Of a stretch of 64,000 nucleotides of DNA, positions 1-10,976 are shown one piece after another (the stretch's first letter is position 1; the number at the start of each line of letters is the position of its first letter). The position numbers and the translations under genes are program-made. Below the pieces are notes generated by a model, which had not been told where the DNA came from, did not search any database, and saw only the letters and a program-made list of their open reading frames with translations. Origin of the DNA: Budorcas taxicolor (lineage: Eukaryota; Chordata; Mammalia; Artiodactyla; Bovidae); the NCBI RefSeq assembly GCF_023091745.1, contig NC_068915.1, forward strand, positions 32,170,001 to 32,234,000. The letters run 5' to 3'.

Positions 1-1215
1 GTGTACTTTACAAGCAATTTTAAGTGGTGAATTATAAAGACAAATATTTATTAATTGTAAACATCTAAATTATAATTTGATAATATTAGATTTAAAAATT
101 TAATCAAACTGAAATAATCTAATTCATATTTATTATTTTTTTCAAGCTGACAAGGGAAGCACATGTGTCCACATATGCCTACCCTTCACCTAGAGGGTCA
201 TCATGTAACTCAGATTGCTGACTGAGAGCCCACATACACCAGAACAAATCATTTGGTTCAAGAATAAGCACAGGACCCAAACACAGCTTGAGACTTTCTA
301 GGAGGATAAATAGCCCTATGCATGATATTAATATATGGACAAAGAAGGGAAGAGGCCTTTTTTTAATGTAATAATCTCTAAGAATATAGTTGGAGTTACC
401 AATGCCAACTGTCTGGCTTGAGAATGACACAAATGCATGAATCGAAATAGAGGTGAGGCTATAGTAAGAGTGCAAATATAACTACCTTCAGTTAGTTCAT
501 GTCTGTGTGTCATTACTTTTACAAGCCGTTTATATCCCTATCATCATATTACCCCTCCAAGCTCCATAATTAGACCCAGATAATAAATCTACAAATAGGT
601 TCATTCTAATATTAAGTGTGGGACCAATATTTTTCAGGCAAAGGAAATTAAATAACCCAAATAGTTCTTTAGATGAAATGCACATCAACTTTGCTGCTCT
701 TGTAAATCAGTTCTATTCAGCCTATCCATCCCTGAAATTCAACTTTTATTTCAATATCTTTAAAACAGAAACCTCTCATTAAAGCAATCTATATGCTTTT
801 ATTCTATTTTAAAGATCACTCACTTCTGTATACTGTCAGTTCCAAGACTCCTGGATTCTGGAATCTAGCTGTTGGCTCTGGTACATTCAACTAATTTCTT
901 GCTTAGACCTCTCTGATAGTGAGCCTGCCTGGACTACTACCATTGCTTCTAATGATCTTCCTAGGTATTATATTACATCTTCTTGACCAAACGCTCTCTC
1001 AGAGATTCAGCTGAAAGCATAAATAGCATGATAAGCAAATTGAAAATGATGCAAGATTGGAAGGGGAGGGCAATATAATGAGTACTTACAATAAAGATTT
1101 AATATACAAAATTTAAAAGGCAGAAGTTTTGTGAAAACACAAGTGTTTTTTGTTTTGCTAAAAAGCAGTAAAGGTCTCATCTCTCTAAGGCAATAAGATA
1201 GCATGTGGCATATTG

Positions 1216-1223
1216 TGTAATCA

Positions 1224-1263
<40 letters not shown>
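1216..1263. repeat. (TG)n/(TA)n compound microsatellite
   Basis: A short GT run passes directly into a long uninterrupted TA run and ends in TATCAGCC. A pure TA tract of this length is likely to be polymorphic in length and able to unpair. Confidence 0.95.
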
Positions 1264-1266
<3 letters not shown>

Positions 1267-1694
1267 CCATATACAGAAATATTGAAAAAATAAAATAGAT
1301 AAGGATAAAGGCATTTATTAGAAAGGTGGACTATCTAAGAAGCATACATATCAAGTTGAAAATAGTAAATTGTTCTTGGTACTTAGGCAGTAGAAGACTG
1401 AGTGGGTTCATGGGATGTAATCAATTCTTTATTTATTGATAAATGATTACAAGCAAAGGGATTACTTATTTTATATTATTCTAGAAATGAATCATTTTGT
1501 CCAGTATGTTTTAAGTATTATAAAAAGAAAAGGTTTCTGCCATTTAGAAATGTCCAGTATCCATTTATAAGAGTCTCCTTGAAAATACAGTGAGTTCTCT
1601 CTTGCTTGGAGGATTCTGGCAGGGAAAAAATGCTACCAATCAAAGATGTTGAAGAAGATATCTACTAAAGTTTCTTGCTTCCAGATGCCTTATC

Positions 1695-1855
1695 TAGGAA
1701 CAAAGCTGGCTGCATCAGAAACATCAGGAGAGCTGTTAACATTTAGTGCCTACCTTGCAAAAATTCTGATTCCAGGTGTCTATGATGGACCTGAGGTATT
1801 ACGATGATTAAGAAGCTCTTCCGGTCACTCTGGTCTATTATCAAATCTCGGTTCC
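1695..1855 (+). mobile_element. MER5A-like DNA transposon fossil (hAT-Charlie type)
   Basis: The order of diagnostic phrases is that of MER5A from memory: a GCATCAGAA...CAGGAGAGCTGTTAAC part, then a TTCTGATTCCAGGTGTCTATGATGGACCTGAG-like part, then a GCTCTTCCGGTCACTCTGGTC end. It is strongly diverged and has no coding capacity, as expected for this non-autonomous family. A search against repeat consensus sequences is needed to fix the boundaries. Confidence 0.55.
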
Positions 1856-1979
1856 AGGTGTCCACTACACTCAATTCTAACCCTTTGTCTCTGACACCAT
1901 AATCAATAAGTGATCACAATTTAATTCTGATACTTCATTTGAAATTATAAGTAAATCGATTTTCCCTTTTTTTTTAAAG

Positions 1980-2965
1980 TTTTCAGATATGCAATAGGTT
2001 GTTCTGTCTTCTAATTTTTAATAAGATATAATTTACTTACAATAAATAAATAGAACTTACATGTATAGCTCAAAGATTTATTGTGTTGCACTCAAAACAA
2101 AAAACTGAATATCTCTGGTACCACAGAAGGTTATCATGTGTCCTTTTCCAGACGGTCCACTCCTGGCCCAGAGATGCAATCACTTTCTGACTGGATCACC
2201 AAGATTATTTCTGTATGTTACCAGAATTCATATAAATGGAATACTATAGTATATACTTCTTTTCTTTCAGAATTATTTCACTGAAATTTTAATTGTTGAA
2301 TATTTCAGTAGTTCATTTCTTCTTATTGTTGAATAGTATTCCATTGTAGGAACATTCCACAATTCCTTGAACCATTTTCAAAATTATGGACATTTAAGTT
2401 GTTTCCAGTTTTGGACTTTATGAATAATGCTAATATAAGGATTTGTATCTATGATTTCGCAAAGATATACATTCACATTTATCTTGGTAAATACCTGGAA
2501 GTGACCTGGGTAAGTCACGTGGTGGATGAATATTTAAATCTGTAACGAACTGCCCAATGGTTCCATAAGTGCCTACACATTTTTACATCCAACTCTCTGT
2601 GGAGGGTTTCAGTTTGCCACATTCTTCCCCATGTGTAGTAATGGCCTTCAGTCGGTCTAGTGGGTACTGATTAGTATCTTATTTTAATTGGTATTTACCT
2701 GTGGACTAAAAATGTTCAGCACTTCTTGTGCTTATTAGCCATTTATATAGCTTCTTATGTGAATTCTTTGAACAAACTTTGGGCACACTTTCGGTTGTTG
2801 TATCTGTGTTGGTCTCATATTTTTGCTTCGTAGTTTTGTTTGTTTAATTCTCTGAGCCCTTTATATAGTCTATGTATTTGCCTAAGTTTTTCAGGTATAT
2901 GTATTGAAATTTACTCCTCAGTTTACAGTTTGCCCATTTATTTTCTTAACGGTGTCTAATATGAA
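1980..2965 (-). mobile_element. Ancient L1 (L1M-type) 3' region, inverted
   Basis: The plus strand reads as the complement of an old LINE-1. It has the ATTCCATTGTA...GGACATTTAAGTTGTTTCCAG block, the ACTGCCCAATGGTTCC block, the GGTCTAGTGGGTACTGATTAGTATCTTATTTTAATTGGTATT block and the TTTGCCCATTTATTTTCTTAAC end, in the usual order for L1 ORF2 and 3' UTR read antisense. It is heavily mutated and much older than the BovB and SINE insertions. It is in sense orientation relative to GRID2. Confidence 0.8.
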
Positions 2966-3121
2966 CAGAAAGTTTTAATTAAGATAAAGCTCACATTGCT
3001 TGCTGTGCCCCAAGCATTAAAGTCCTCTCCCTCTAATTCAGGAGCTTAGTGTTTTCTGCCAGCATACCTATAATTGAGGCAGGCTAACTTATTTAGCTTG
3101 TAAGTAGGGTAAAATCTCAGA

Positions 3122-3346
3122 GCTTCTCCAGTGGCTCGGTAGTAAAGAATCCACCTGTAATGTAGGTGATGAAGGGTACAGTCCATGAGTTGGGAGGATC
3201 CTCTGGAGAAGGGAATGGCATCCCACCCCAGTTTTCTTGCCTGGAGAATCCCATGAACTGAGGAGTCTTGCGGACTACAGTCTGTAGGATCGCAAAGAGT
3301 CAGACAGGACAGAAGCAACTGAGCACACACGCATGCATGCAGGGTG
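3122..3346 (+). mobile_element. Bov-tA/BOV-A2 group SINE with 11-bp target-site duplication
   Basis: The head CTTCTCCAGTGGCTCGGTAGTAAAG, the middle TGGAGAAGGGAATGGC and the tail CGCAAAGAGTCAGACAGGACAGAAGCAACTGAGCACAC are those of the ruminant SINE. The direct repeat AAAATCTCAGA flanks it at 3111-3121 and 3347-3357, which defines the insertion precisely. It is antisense to GRID2. Confidence 0.93.
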
Positions 3347-3739
3347 AAAATCTCAGACCCTTCACAATTCTTGACTGTATCACATTACAGCCCCACCTGT
3401 AAGCAATCTGGGGACTATAGTTTTTCAACTGGAAGTATTATGCTCTCAAGCAAATCTGGCCTAAGGAGGAGAACAGTTATTATATAGAGAAGCAGCTATT
3501 TCTGTTGAGAAGTCAGCCTACTTCGACTCAATGACTGTCCTGTTTCCAAATTTACAATGATAAACAAACCTCCTGAACTGATATACAGTATTTTTTCTTG
3601 AATGATATTAATATGCTGAAGGTCAGCAGGCTTAAAGTCAGTTATTGTATCTCTTTAATGAAAATGATTCTACACATTTTCATTGTAAATGCTTAAGAAA
3701 TTTGTGTCAGAAATTAATCTTATTATTTCTATAGCATCG

Positions 3740-3965
3740 AAATAGTCCAGTAGTTGAAAGCAGGAAGAGACACTATGAGTGCCTGAATGCAGACTTTTGG
3801 GGCTTGGTTTCAAGTCACCTGACTTCTTACTACCTCAGCTTTTTTCATCTGTAATATCATTACCATCATCATCATCATCATCTACCTCATAGAGCTGCTG
3901 TGAGAATTAAATGAACATGTAAAGCATTTAGAACAGAGCCTGGATATCAATAAACTTTCTCTATA
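3740..3965 (+). mobile_element. MIR SINE
   Basis: It keeps the MIR order: a CAAGTCACCTGACTTCTTACTACCTCAG-like core, TTTTCATCTGTAATAT, a CTACCTCATAGAGCTGCTGTGAGAATTAAATGAACATGTAAAGC block and ACAGAGCCTGG near the 3' end. A short (ATC)n expansion sits at the usual GATAATAAT position. Confidence 0.85.
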
Positions 3966-4029
3966 AGATTATCCCCTTGTTATATTCTGGTGTGATAGTT
4001 CACTGCAATCTCTTCATACTCATTATACA

Positions 4030-4255
4030 TGGTTAGGAGTACATGCTCTGGTCAGACTTTAAACTCAGTATTGATGCTTCTCAGGTATATTTCATAAACA
4101 AGTTACCCATCAGTTGTTTCTGTTTTCCAATTTATAAAACTGTGATAATACTATAATCTACTTCATAGAGCTATTGAGAAAATTCAGTGATATAATGTAA
4201 AATATTTATTCTAGTGCCTGGCCAATAAAAATGCTCAGATACACTATTTTTAATA
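4030..4255 (+). mobile_element. MIR SINE, second and more diverged copy
   Basis: It contains AAGTTACCCATCAGT, TTTCCAATTTATAAAACTGTGATAATACTATAATCTACTTCATAGAGCTATTGAGAAAATTCAGTGATATAATGTAAA and AGTGCCTGGCCAATAAAAATGCTC in MIR order. It lies directly after another MIR in the same orientation. Confidence 0.75.
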
Positions 4256-4726
4256 TTTTTGTTTCTATAAGATTTGTTCACACTCTCTATTGGAGTTGCT
4301 GTCTCTCAAACACTGTGAAAGGTAGGTAGGATTCTGAGAGGCAATAATCAAGATCAAAGTCTACCCATGAAGCCTTCTTTGATCATTGCTGCCTAAATTA
4401 AACACTTTCTTCACTGCAGACCACTAGTACTCAGTTTATATCATTTATGATACAACATACTATTTTCTCTATTAAGAGATTATTATAAATATTTTGTTTT
4501 TTAATTATAAGTTTCTTAAAGGTTAAGACTACATTCTGTAAAATTTTTAATGTCATGTTTTGCATTTTCACTAAACAAGGGAACAATGACTATTTCTTAA
4601 ATGACACATTTTTAAAAGTTTAACACTTCTTTTCAAGTCTTTAAAAAGAATGTCTTGAGTCAATTCATTCAAATAAAGTTTCACATTTTTTTTTCTCTTT
4701 CCATCCATCTTCTTTCTTTCTTTTTT

Positions 4727-4990
4727 TTTCTAAGTTGCTCAGTCGTGTCCGACTCTTTGTGACCCCATCAACTATACAGTCCATGGAATTCTCCAGGCCA
4801 GAATACTGGAGTGGGTAGCCTTTTCCTTCTCCAGGGGATCTTCCCAACTCAGGTATCAAAACCAGGACTCCTGCATTGCAAGCAGATTCTTTACCAGCTG
4901 ATACACAAGGGAAGCCCAAGAATACTGGAGCGGTAGCCTATCCCTTCTACAGGGGATCTTCCCAACCCAGGAATCAAACCGGGGTCATCA
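4727..4990 (-). mobile_element. BOV-A2-type dimeric SINE, inverted
   Basis: Read on the minus strand, a partial BovA unit (4990-4921) ends at CCAGTATTCTTGGGCTTCCC and runs into a full unit with the tail GGGGTCACAAAGAGTCGGACACGACTGAGCAAC. Two BovA units head to tail is the BOV-A2 structure. A T-rich tract (the A-tail on the other strand) precedes it at about 4688-4730. Confidence 0.85.
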
Positions 4991-5071
4991 TCCGTTTATT
5001 TGTCAAAGATATGAATTTTCTCTGGTAAGGAATTTATAGTGTACTTTTACACTGGGCTCATATTCATAAGT

Positions 5072-5770
5072 TCAGTGCAGTTCATTCACTCAGTCATGTC
5101 TGACTCTTTGCAACCCCATGGAATGCAGCACGGCAGGCCTCCCTGTCCATCATCAATCTGGAGTTTACTCAAACTCATGTCCATTGGGTCAGTGATACCA
5201 TACAACCATCTCATCCTCTGTCGTCCCCTTTTCCTCCCTCCTACAATCTTTCCCAGTATCAAGGTCTTTTCCAATGAGTCAGTTCTTTGCATCAGGTGGC
5301 CAAAGTATTGGAGTTTCAGCTTAAGCTTCAGTCTTTCCAATGAATATTCAGGATTGATTTCCTTTAGGATTGACTGGTTAGATCTCCTTGCAGTGCAAGG
5401 GACTCTCAAGAGTCTTCTCCACACCACAGTACAAAAGTATCAATTCTTCAGCACTTAGCTTTCTTTATAGACCAAATCTCAAACCCATACATGACTACTG
5501 GAAAAACCATAGCCTTGACTAGATGGACCTGTGTTGGCAAAGTAATGTCTCTGCTTTTTAATATGCTGTCTAGGTTGGCCATAACTTTCCTTCCAAGGAG
5601 TAAGTGTCTTTTAATTTCATGGCTACAGTCACCATCTGCAGTGATTTTGAAGCCCCCAAAAATAAAGTCTGTCACTGTTTCCAGTGTTTGCCCATCTATT
5701 TGCTATGAAGTGATGGGACCAGATGCCATGATCTTAGTTTTCTGAATGTGGAGCTTTAAGCCAACTTAAA
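5072..5770 (-). mobile_element. BovB LINE, 5'-truncated 3' end, inverted
   Basis: The minus strand encodes remnants of the C-terminal part of the BovB ORF: a FGHLMQRTDSLEKTLILGKI segment at 5086-5427 and an ITADGDCSHEIKRHLLLGRK segment at 5448-5675, in different frames. Stops and frameshifts make it inactive. The DNA starts near TCAGTGCAGTTCATTCACTCAG and ends after GAATGTGGAGCTTTAAGCCAACTT. Confidence 0.93.
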
Positions 5771-7670
5771 TCATAATTAAAGCTCATAATCATAATTAAC
5801 TGCTTTTGAAGAAAAGTGTTCCTCTAATAAACTGGATAAGAAGCCTAACCTTTTTCTTTAAGTATATTTTTCTAAGCAAAATACATCTTCAATAACATTT
5901 GGCTTCAGCAGGTTGCCTGATTCGATCCATGGAATGGAAGGTTGCTTAATCCATTCCTTAATGAAAGTAACTCCTGATAACCAAGATAAAAGTCAAGTAT
6001 AATTCTAATGTTTGAACTTAAAATGAGGACTATGATGAATGTATATGTAAATACATTAGCCCTCTTCAAGATACAAGATATTTGGATAGCTTGATGTTTA
6101 TTTTGGATTCTAGCCCAGTTCTTTACTAGCAAGATTTATTGTAAGTATCAAAGAAAATTTTTCTTTCATGGAAGAAAAGTATTACTGGAAATGATTTTAA
6201 AAGTACAATCAGGATATTTTTTCATGAATTATTAAATTAAATAAGTTAAAATAAAGTTTATCATCAGAGTAAAGTAAAATGTTCTCGTTATTCCTAATAC
6301 AAAAACTGCTTCTAACAGAGAATACAAATAGTATGATTATAAGCATCTTATTTATTCAAAGGAAAGCAAAAGAAAAGAGAATGGGGAAATTCAAATGTAT
6401 GGAAAGGAGTGTGTGACCATGAATTTATTGTACATTTAAAAAATTACTTATCAGTAATCAAAATGTCTTCTTTTATAAGAATTCCCTAAGTGTAATCCAT
6501 GTAAGAGTTGGGAATAAGATAACAAGGAATTTTCTTTTCTCATGGATATTTGTAATCATACAGTAAAATTCTCATTTTAATTTGTAGAAACATCATCAAA
6601 AGTTATTTTCTGTTCTTTATTTTACAGACTACTTTGATAGGACTAACTAAGCAATGTTTTCTCCTCTTAAATAAAGATTTGCAATTTAAAAATTCATTAT
6701 TTCTAATTATGTTTGAGTAGAGGTCATGAGAATACCATTTGTGGTTATATATCCATAGATAATCCGACTAGAAAAAATTGACAAAGGGATACTCAGTATG
6801 TTGACAGTAGAGTTAGAGTTTACTATGTTCACTAAATAATTCTACTAGTGACTATCAGATTTGTGTTCCATCTTTACTTTTACTGATGAGGCAATTATTT
6901 TTATTTCCTTTCTGTTTACTTTATTCATTTTAGTCTCTTGGTCTTCGTTCTGTGACCCCTAAGTAATACGAATTAAACAACAAAACAAGGATTTCCGTCC
7001 TGGGGACAAAGGACTGTGCTTTTAGAGAGTGTCACAGACTTTTGGCTGAAGTCTACCCATCAAGTTTAATGGAACTCAGCTGCCCAAACCCCATGTGACC
7101 TTTGAATATTTAGGGCTAATGTAGCTGCCACTTGCATTCCCTCCCTAGGAGTCCACAGGAGCTCTTATTTGCTGCTTTCCAGCTTTCTGCCAACCTGTTT
7201 GTGGTTGGTTCTATTGATGTCACTTTTTGGCAACTCTTGTGTAACTGTTCTCTATGTTCAAAATGCTGAGCAGATTAGGGTAAGAAAACCCTCATTTTGA
7301 AATAGTTTTTTATTTGCAATGAAAATAAGTTGCTCTTTAGATCGTAAATCTTAACGTTTTAAAATAAAAATGTAAAAACCAGGCCCATCCACACTGAAAG
7401 GAATTTTTTTTTTCTGTCTCCTTCTTAAGGCAAATTTCTAAGGAAGCACATGCTTCGCAATATATATCCCTTATCAAATCTGTTTATTTCCTCTCATTTG
7501 AACCTATCAATCTCTATTGTCTTTCCTCTCTTCCTAATAACAAAAATAAGAAAGAAACTATATTGAAAATCTCTGGGATTAGTCAGATAGAAAACAGATA
7601 GATTTTAATTTGGGAAAAAAGTGTTTAAACAAAAATAACATTATTTCTTTATTTATTATTAAATGCGTGC
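5771..7670. other. GRID2: Intronic sequence without recognised elements
   Basis: This is AT-rich DNA with no repeat family I can name and no credible reading frame. The part near 6940-7250 is slightly richer in GC and has no repeat signature. It could be conserved non-coding sequence, but the sequence alone does not show it. Confidence 0.5.
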
Positions 7671-7671
7671 T

Positions 7672-7869
7672 AAGCTACTTCAGTCATGAAGTAGCTACTT
7701 TTTGACGCTATGGATGGTAGCCTGCCAGGCTCCTCTGGGATTCTCCAGGCAAGAACACTGGAGTGGCTTACCATGCCCTCCTCCAGGGGATCTTCCTGAC
7801 TCAGCGATCAAACCGCAGTCTCTTATGTCTCTTGCATTGGCAGGAAAGTTCTTTACACCTGGGAAGCCC
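7672..7869 (-). mobile_element. Bov-tA group SINE, inverted
   Basis: The minus-strand head is GGGCTTCCCAGGTGTAAAGAAC and the tail runs through GGAGAATCCCAGAGGAGCCTGGCAGGCTACC to the TAGCTTAGCACGCATT end. The internal CACTCCAGTGTTCTTGCC is present. It is moderately diverged. I could not fix a target-site duplication. Confidence 0.85.
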
Positions 7870-8487
7870 TATTTTTGCTTACTTTTGTTAATGTAGCACA
7901 AGTAAAAATATTGAGACACAGTATCTTCTTAAGATATAGTAAAATAATACAAGTAAAATGCCTTGTGTTTTACCTTGGAAAGTTAAATAAATTAAGTATC
8001 TTTATACTAGTCACTATTTTTGTGAGAGTTCACATTGGAGACAATATGCTAGGATAAATATAAGGCATTATAATTTCAATGACCCTCAAAGTGTTAAGTA
8101 CTAAGTAGATTCTAAAGTCTATACAAGAGCATAAGAAAAATACTTCAGATTTTTTTAACTGAAAAATAGAAATATGTAATATTTTTAAGTGTTCTAGGAT
8201 CTGTCGAAAATTATTCTTTTATTGTTATATTTAGGTATAAATGCTTTTGAAAGAGGAAAAAATACAGCATTGTTTTCAATAACTTCCTATTATTTGGAAA
8301 ATCAAAATATATGCAAAAGATTGAACCTGAGGTCTTAACAAACTTTTTTGTCATTGTTGCCTGATTTGTAAGAACATTCCAGGACATGAAAACCACAAAA
8401 AATAATAACTTCTTCAAGTTTTTCAAGATTCAACAAAATTAACTGCCATATAAATACCAGCTTATAAAACTCATTCAAGTAATAAAC

Positions 8488-8495
8488 ACTTACCA
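8488..8495 (-). promoter_or_regulatory. GRID2: 5' splice donor of the GRID2 exon
   Basis: On the minus strand the exon ends in TATG and is followed at once by GTAAGTG, with GT at 8493-8492. This is close to the consensus donor. The last exon base G is the first base of a codon that would be completed as GAT (Asp) by the next exon, as in the known protein. Confidence 0.92.
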
Positions 8496-8778
8496 TATTC
8501 GCTATCATAGAATATAATGAACTTCTGCCAGGCATATTCTGTGACCACTCTCAGGATAACGTCATTTAAGTAGACAGGTGGCCGAACAGAGAGAGTGTAG
8601 TCATCATTCCTGTTGCTCCGGGTGAGTCCACAGCCACTCCTTGGGGTCCCAGCTGTGGAGCGCTGAATGAAGAGGTGCGGGATATGCATGGCATCTGCCA
8701 AAGACTGGAGGGATCCCGCTGATGTGCAGCCAATGGAGCTGACCAGGGCCAAGATCCCCTGATTCATAAGTTCACAGG
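8494..8778 (-). CDS. GRID2: GRID2 internal exon (probable exon 3), glutamate receptor delta-2 amino-terminal domain
   Basis: The minus strand encodes 94 whole codons plus split codons at both ends (2 bases in, 1 base out: phase 1-1, 285 bp). The peptide runs from CELMNQGILALVSSIGC to KFIIFYDSEY and matches, from memory, GluD2 residues about 82-177. GluD1 differs clearly here (it has a TSTGC-like segment and lacks the SRSNRNDD-like stretch), so GRID2 is preferred. GluD2 is a postsynaptic receptor of cerebellar Purkinje cells; its extracellular amino-terminal domain binds cerebellin bridging presynaptic neurexin. Three cysteines lie in this exon, at human-numbered 83, 99 and 131; I recall 99-131 pairing with each other and 83 with a downstream residue. 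The frame is open with no frameshift, and the splice sites agree, so this is a functional exon and not a retrocopy. The rest of the gene lies outside the window. Exon number 3 is my inference from the phase and residue position. Confidence 0.96.
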
Positions 8779-8795
8779 CTGTAAGGAAGTACAGT
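8779..8795 (-). promoter_or_regulatory. GRID2: 3' splice acceptor of the GRID2 exon
   Basis: On the minus strand the intron ends TACTTCCTTACAG and the exon begins CCTGTGAACTT. AG is at 8780-8779. The pyrimidine tract is short and broken by purines, so the acceptor is only moderate in strength. The junction completes an Ala codon (G|CC), in agreement with the protein family. Confidence 0.88.
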
Positions 8796-8979
8796 AATAT
8801 TCAAATGTCAATATAGGTTTCATATGCTTTCTCTTTTACAAAGAACAGTAAGTAAAGGTTACACAGTTATTATACAACTATTATATATATATATATTTTA
8901 AAGAACATTCTACATGTGGATATCTTTCCATTACAAACTGCTATTGGGATTCAGATCAAGAATTCTATCTTAATTATTA

Positions 8980-9135
8980 ACAGCTATCTGACTTCATGCA
9001 AATTTCTTAGCTATTCTTAGTTTCACTTCAATCATCTATAAAGAAGACATTTAAGCAGGAATCCTTCAGGATTATTGTGAAGGTCAGAGATAATTCAGTG
9101 CCTGATATTTGCCTTTCACGTGATAGGCATCCAAT
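8980..9135 (+). mobile_element. MIR SINE fragment
   Basis: The blocks ATCTGACTTCATGCAAATTTCTTAGCTATTC, TTTCACTTCAATCATCTATAAAG and GATTATTGTGAAGGTCAGAGATAATTCAGTGCCTG are in MIR order. It is less than 220 bases from the 5' edge of the GRID2 exon, and a younger SINE fragment follows it directly. Confidence 0.65.
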
Positions 9136-9149
9136 TAGTGACAGCTATG

Positions 9150-9276
9150 TGGTTTGGTCATTAAGTCGTGTCCAACTCTTGCAATCCCATGGGCTGTAGC
9201 CCTCCAGGCTCCTGTCTCCATGGGATTTTCCAGGCAAGAATACTGGAGTGGTTTGCCATTTGCTTCTCCAAGTGAC
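9150..9276 (-). mobile_element. Bov-tA group SINE fragment, inverted
   Basis: The complement carries the SINE 3' half: GGAGAAGCAAATGGCAAACCACTCCAGTATTCTTGCC, the GGGCTACAGCCCATGGGATTGCAAGAG block and TTGGACACGAC. The SINE head is missing, so the copy is 5'-truncated. It ends about 370 bases from the GRID2 exon. Confidence 0.85.
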
Positions 9277-9992
9277 AGTATATAATTATCAATGTATAAT
9301 TCAAAGTAAAGGTAATTCTTTATTGAATATGCAATACAAGGTTTTACAAAAGGAGATAATATGCAAACTGGTAAATAAATGAAGGGGGAGATGAAGAGTT
9401 TGAGGAAGGTACTTCTGGCCACAGAGAAGAGAGTCATTTTAATACCCAAAACTTTGATGACATTGGGCTTTCATATTAAACTTGGGAAATGAAAATGTTT
9501 TTGTTTCTTTCCTTGTTTGCAGAAAAGTCATAGTCAAATAAAATAATGCATTTCAGAAACTCTCATTCTGGTTTCTAGCTGAAAAATTTCTAATTTTTAC
9601 TACATGGCTTATGATCTGTTTTAGCTTCATTTTAACTACTGTGTGCATACATATACTCTTACTTCAAAACATATTTGAAATGAGAACAAATATAAATTAT
9701 AAATAAACATAAAGACATAGCATATATAGAAAAAAGAGTTCAGAAGTGATATTTCAGAATGCCAATTTTTGAACTCAAGAATTTAAAAATCAAAAATAAA
9801 TATAGAAAGAATCAGGAAAAATTAATTCCACTGGAGAAGGTAAGACATCGTAATCATTGAAGTATTTATTCTAGATTGGATGCATTCTAGATATAACATT
9901 CTCAGGATTCTGGCTTTAATTTTTTACATAATTGAAAAAATTCAAAGGAAAAGTTAGATGATAAATACCTCCATGAAATAAATTGGCCAGTT

Positions 9993-10976
9993 GGGGAGTG
10001 GTCCCAAGATGGCAGAGGAATAGGATGGGAAGACCACTTTATCCCACACAAATTCATCAAGAGCTCATTTGAAATCTGGGTAACTTCCACAAAACAACTT
10101 CTGAATGCTGGTGGCGGACACCAGGCACCCAGAAAGGCAGCCCATTCTCTTCAAAAGGAGGGTGTGATTACTGGCTTGATTGCTCTCTCCCCTTTTGACT
10201 CTCCCTTTTCTCCACCAGGTCATCTCAATCTCCTCCCTCCCCCTTCTCTTCTCTGCTTAACTCTGTGAATCTCTCTGAGTGTTCCAGACTATGGAGAACA
10301 CTTAGGGAACTGATTACTGGCTAGATTGGTCTCTCCCCTTTTGATTCCCCCTCTTCTCCTCCTCATCACCTCTACCTCCCTCCTCCCTCTTCTCTTCTCC
10401 ATGTAAATCTATGAACCTCTCTGGGTGTCCCTTGCTGAGGAGAACTGTTTTACCATTAACCTAGATGTTTTGTTATCTGTGATGTATGGATGGAAAAGTC
10501 TTGAGGCTACTATAAGAATGAGACTGAAAGCCAGAAATAGGAGGCTTAACTCCAAAACTTGAGAACATCAGAGAACTCTTGATTGTAGGGAACATTAATA
10601 GACAAGAGCTCACCCAAAAGCCTCCATACCTACACTGAAACCAAGCTCCACCCAAGAGCCAATAAATTCTAGAGCAAGAGATACCATGCTAATTCTCCAG
10701 CAAAGCAGGAACACACCCCTGAGCATTAAAAGACAGGCTGCCCAAAGCCAGCCAAACCCATAGATACCCCAAAACTCAGTACTGGACACTTTACTGCTCT
10801 TCAGAGAGAAGAGATCCAGCTCCACCCACCAGAACACACACACAAACTCCCCTAATCAGGAAACTGTGACAAGACACTCGTCCTACCCCACCCACAGGGA
10901 GCAGGCTCCACAATAAAGAGGAACCACAGACTTCCAGCCTACAGAAAGGGCACCCCAACACAGCAATCTAAACAAA
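9993..10976 (+). promoter_or_regulatory. L1 5' UTR (internal promoter region) with two related blocks
   Basis: This is the region before ORF1. Two C/T-rich blocks start with GATTACTGGCT at 10166 and 10312 (period 146) and continue with CTCTCCCCTTTTGA. As I recall, similar repetition is part of the ruminant L1 consensus, so it is probably inherited and not new. In life this region would hold the RNA polymerase II internal promoter. Confidence 0.75.

Larger units (their letters stand above)
1..8493 (-). other. GRID2: GRID2 downstream intron (start of probable intron 3)
   Basis: This lies 3' of the exon on the transcribed (minus) strand. Recognisable contents are listed separately (MER5A-like, L1M, SINE, MIR, BovB). 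The stretches 1-1215, 1264-1690, 2970-3110, 4260-4720, 5775-7660 and 7875-8485 are AT-rich and show no coding potential, RNA gene or repeat family that I can name. The short reading frames there are random. Confidence 0.85.

Noticed and set aside
8494..8778. Exon assigned to GRID1, or to a processed retrocopy
   Set aside because: The residues fit GluD2 better than GluD1, and both splice sites with intronic flanks rule out a retrocopy.
10166..10460. L1 5' UTR 146-bp repeats as a novel promoter array
   Set aside because: As far as I recall, the related blocks belong to the ruminant L1 consensus; this copy shows nothing additional.
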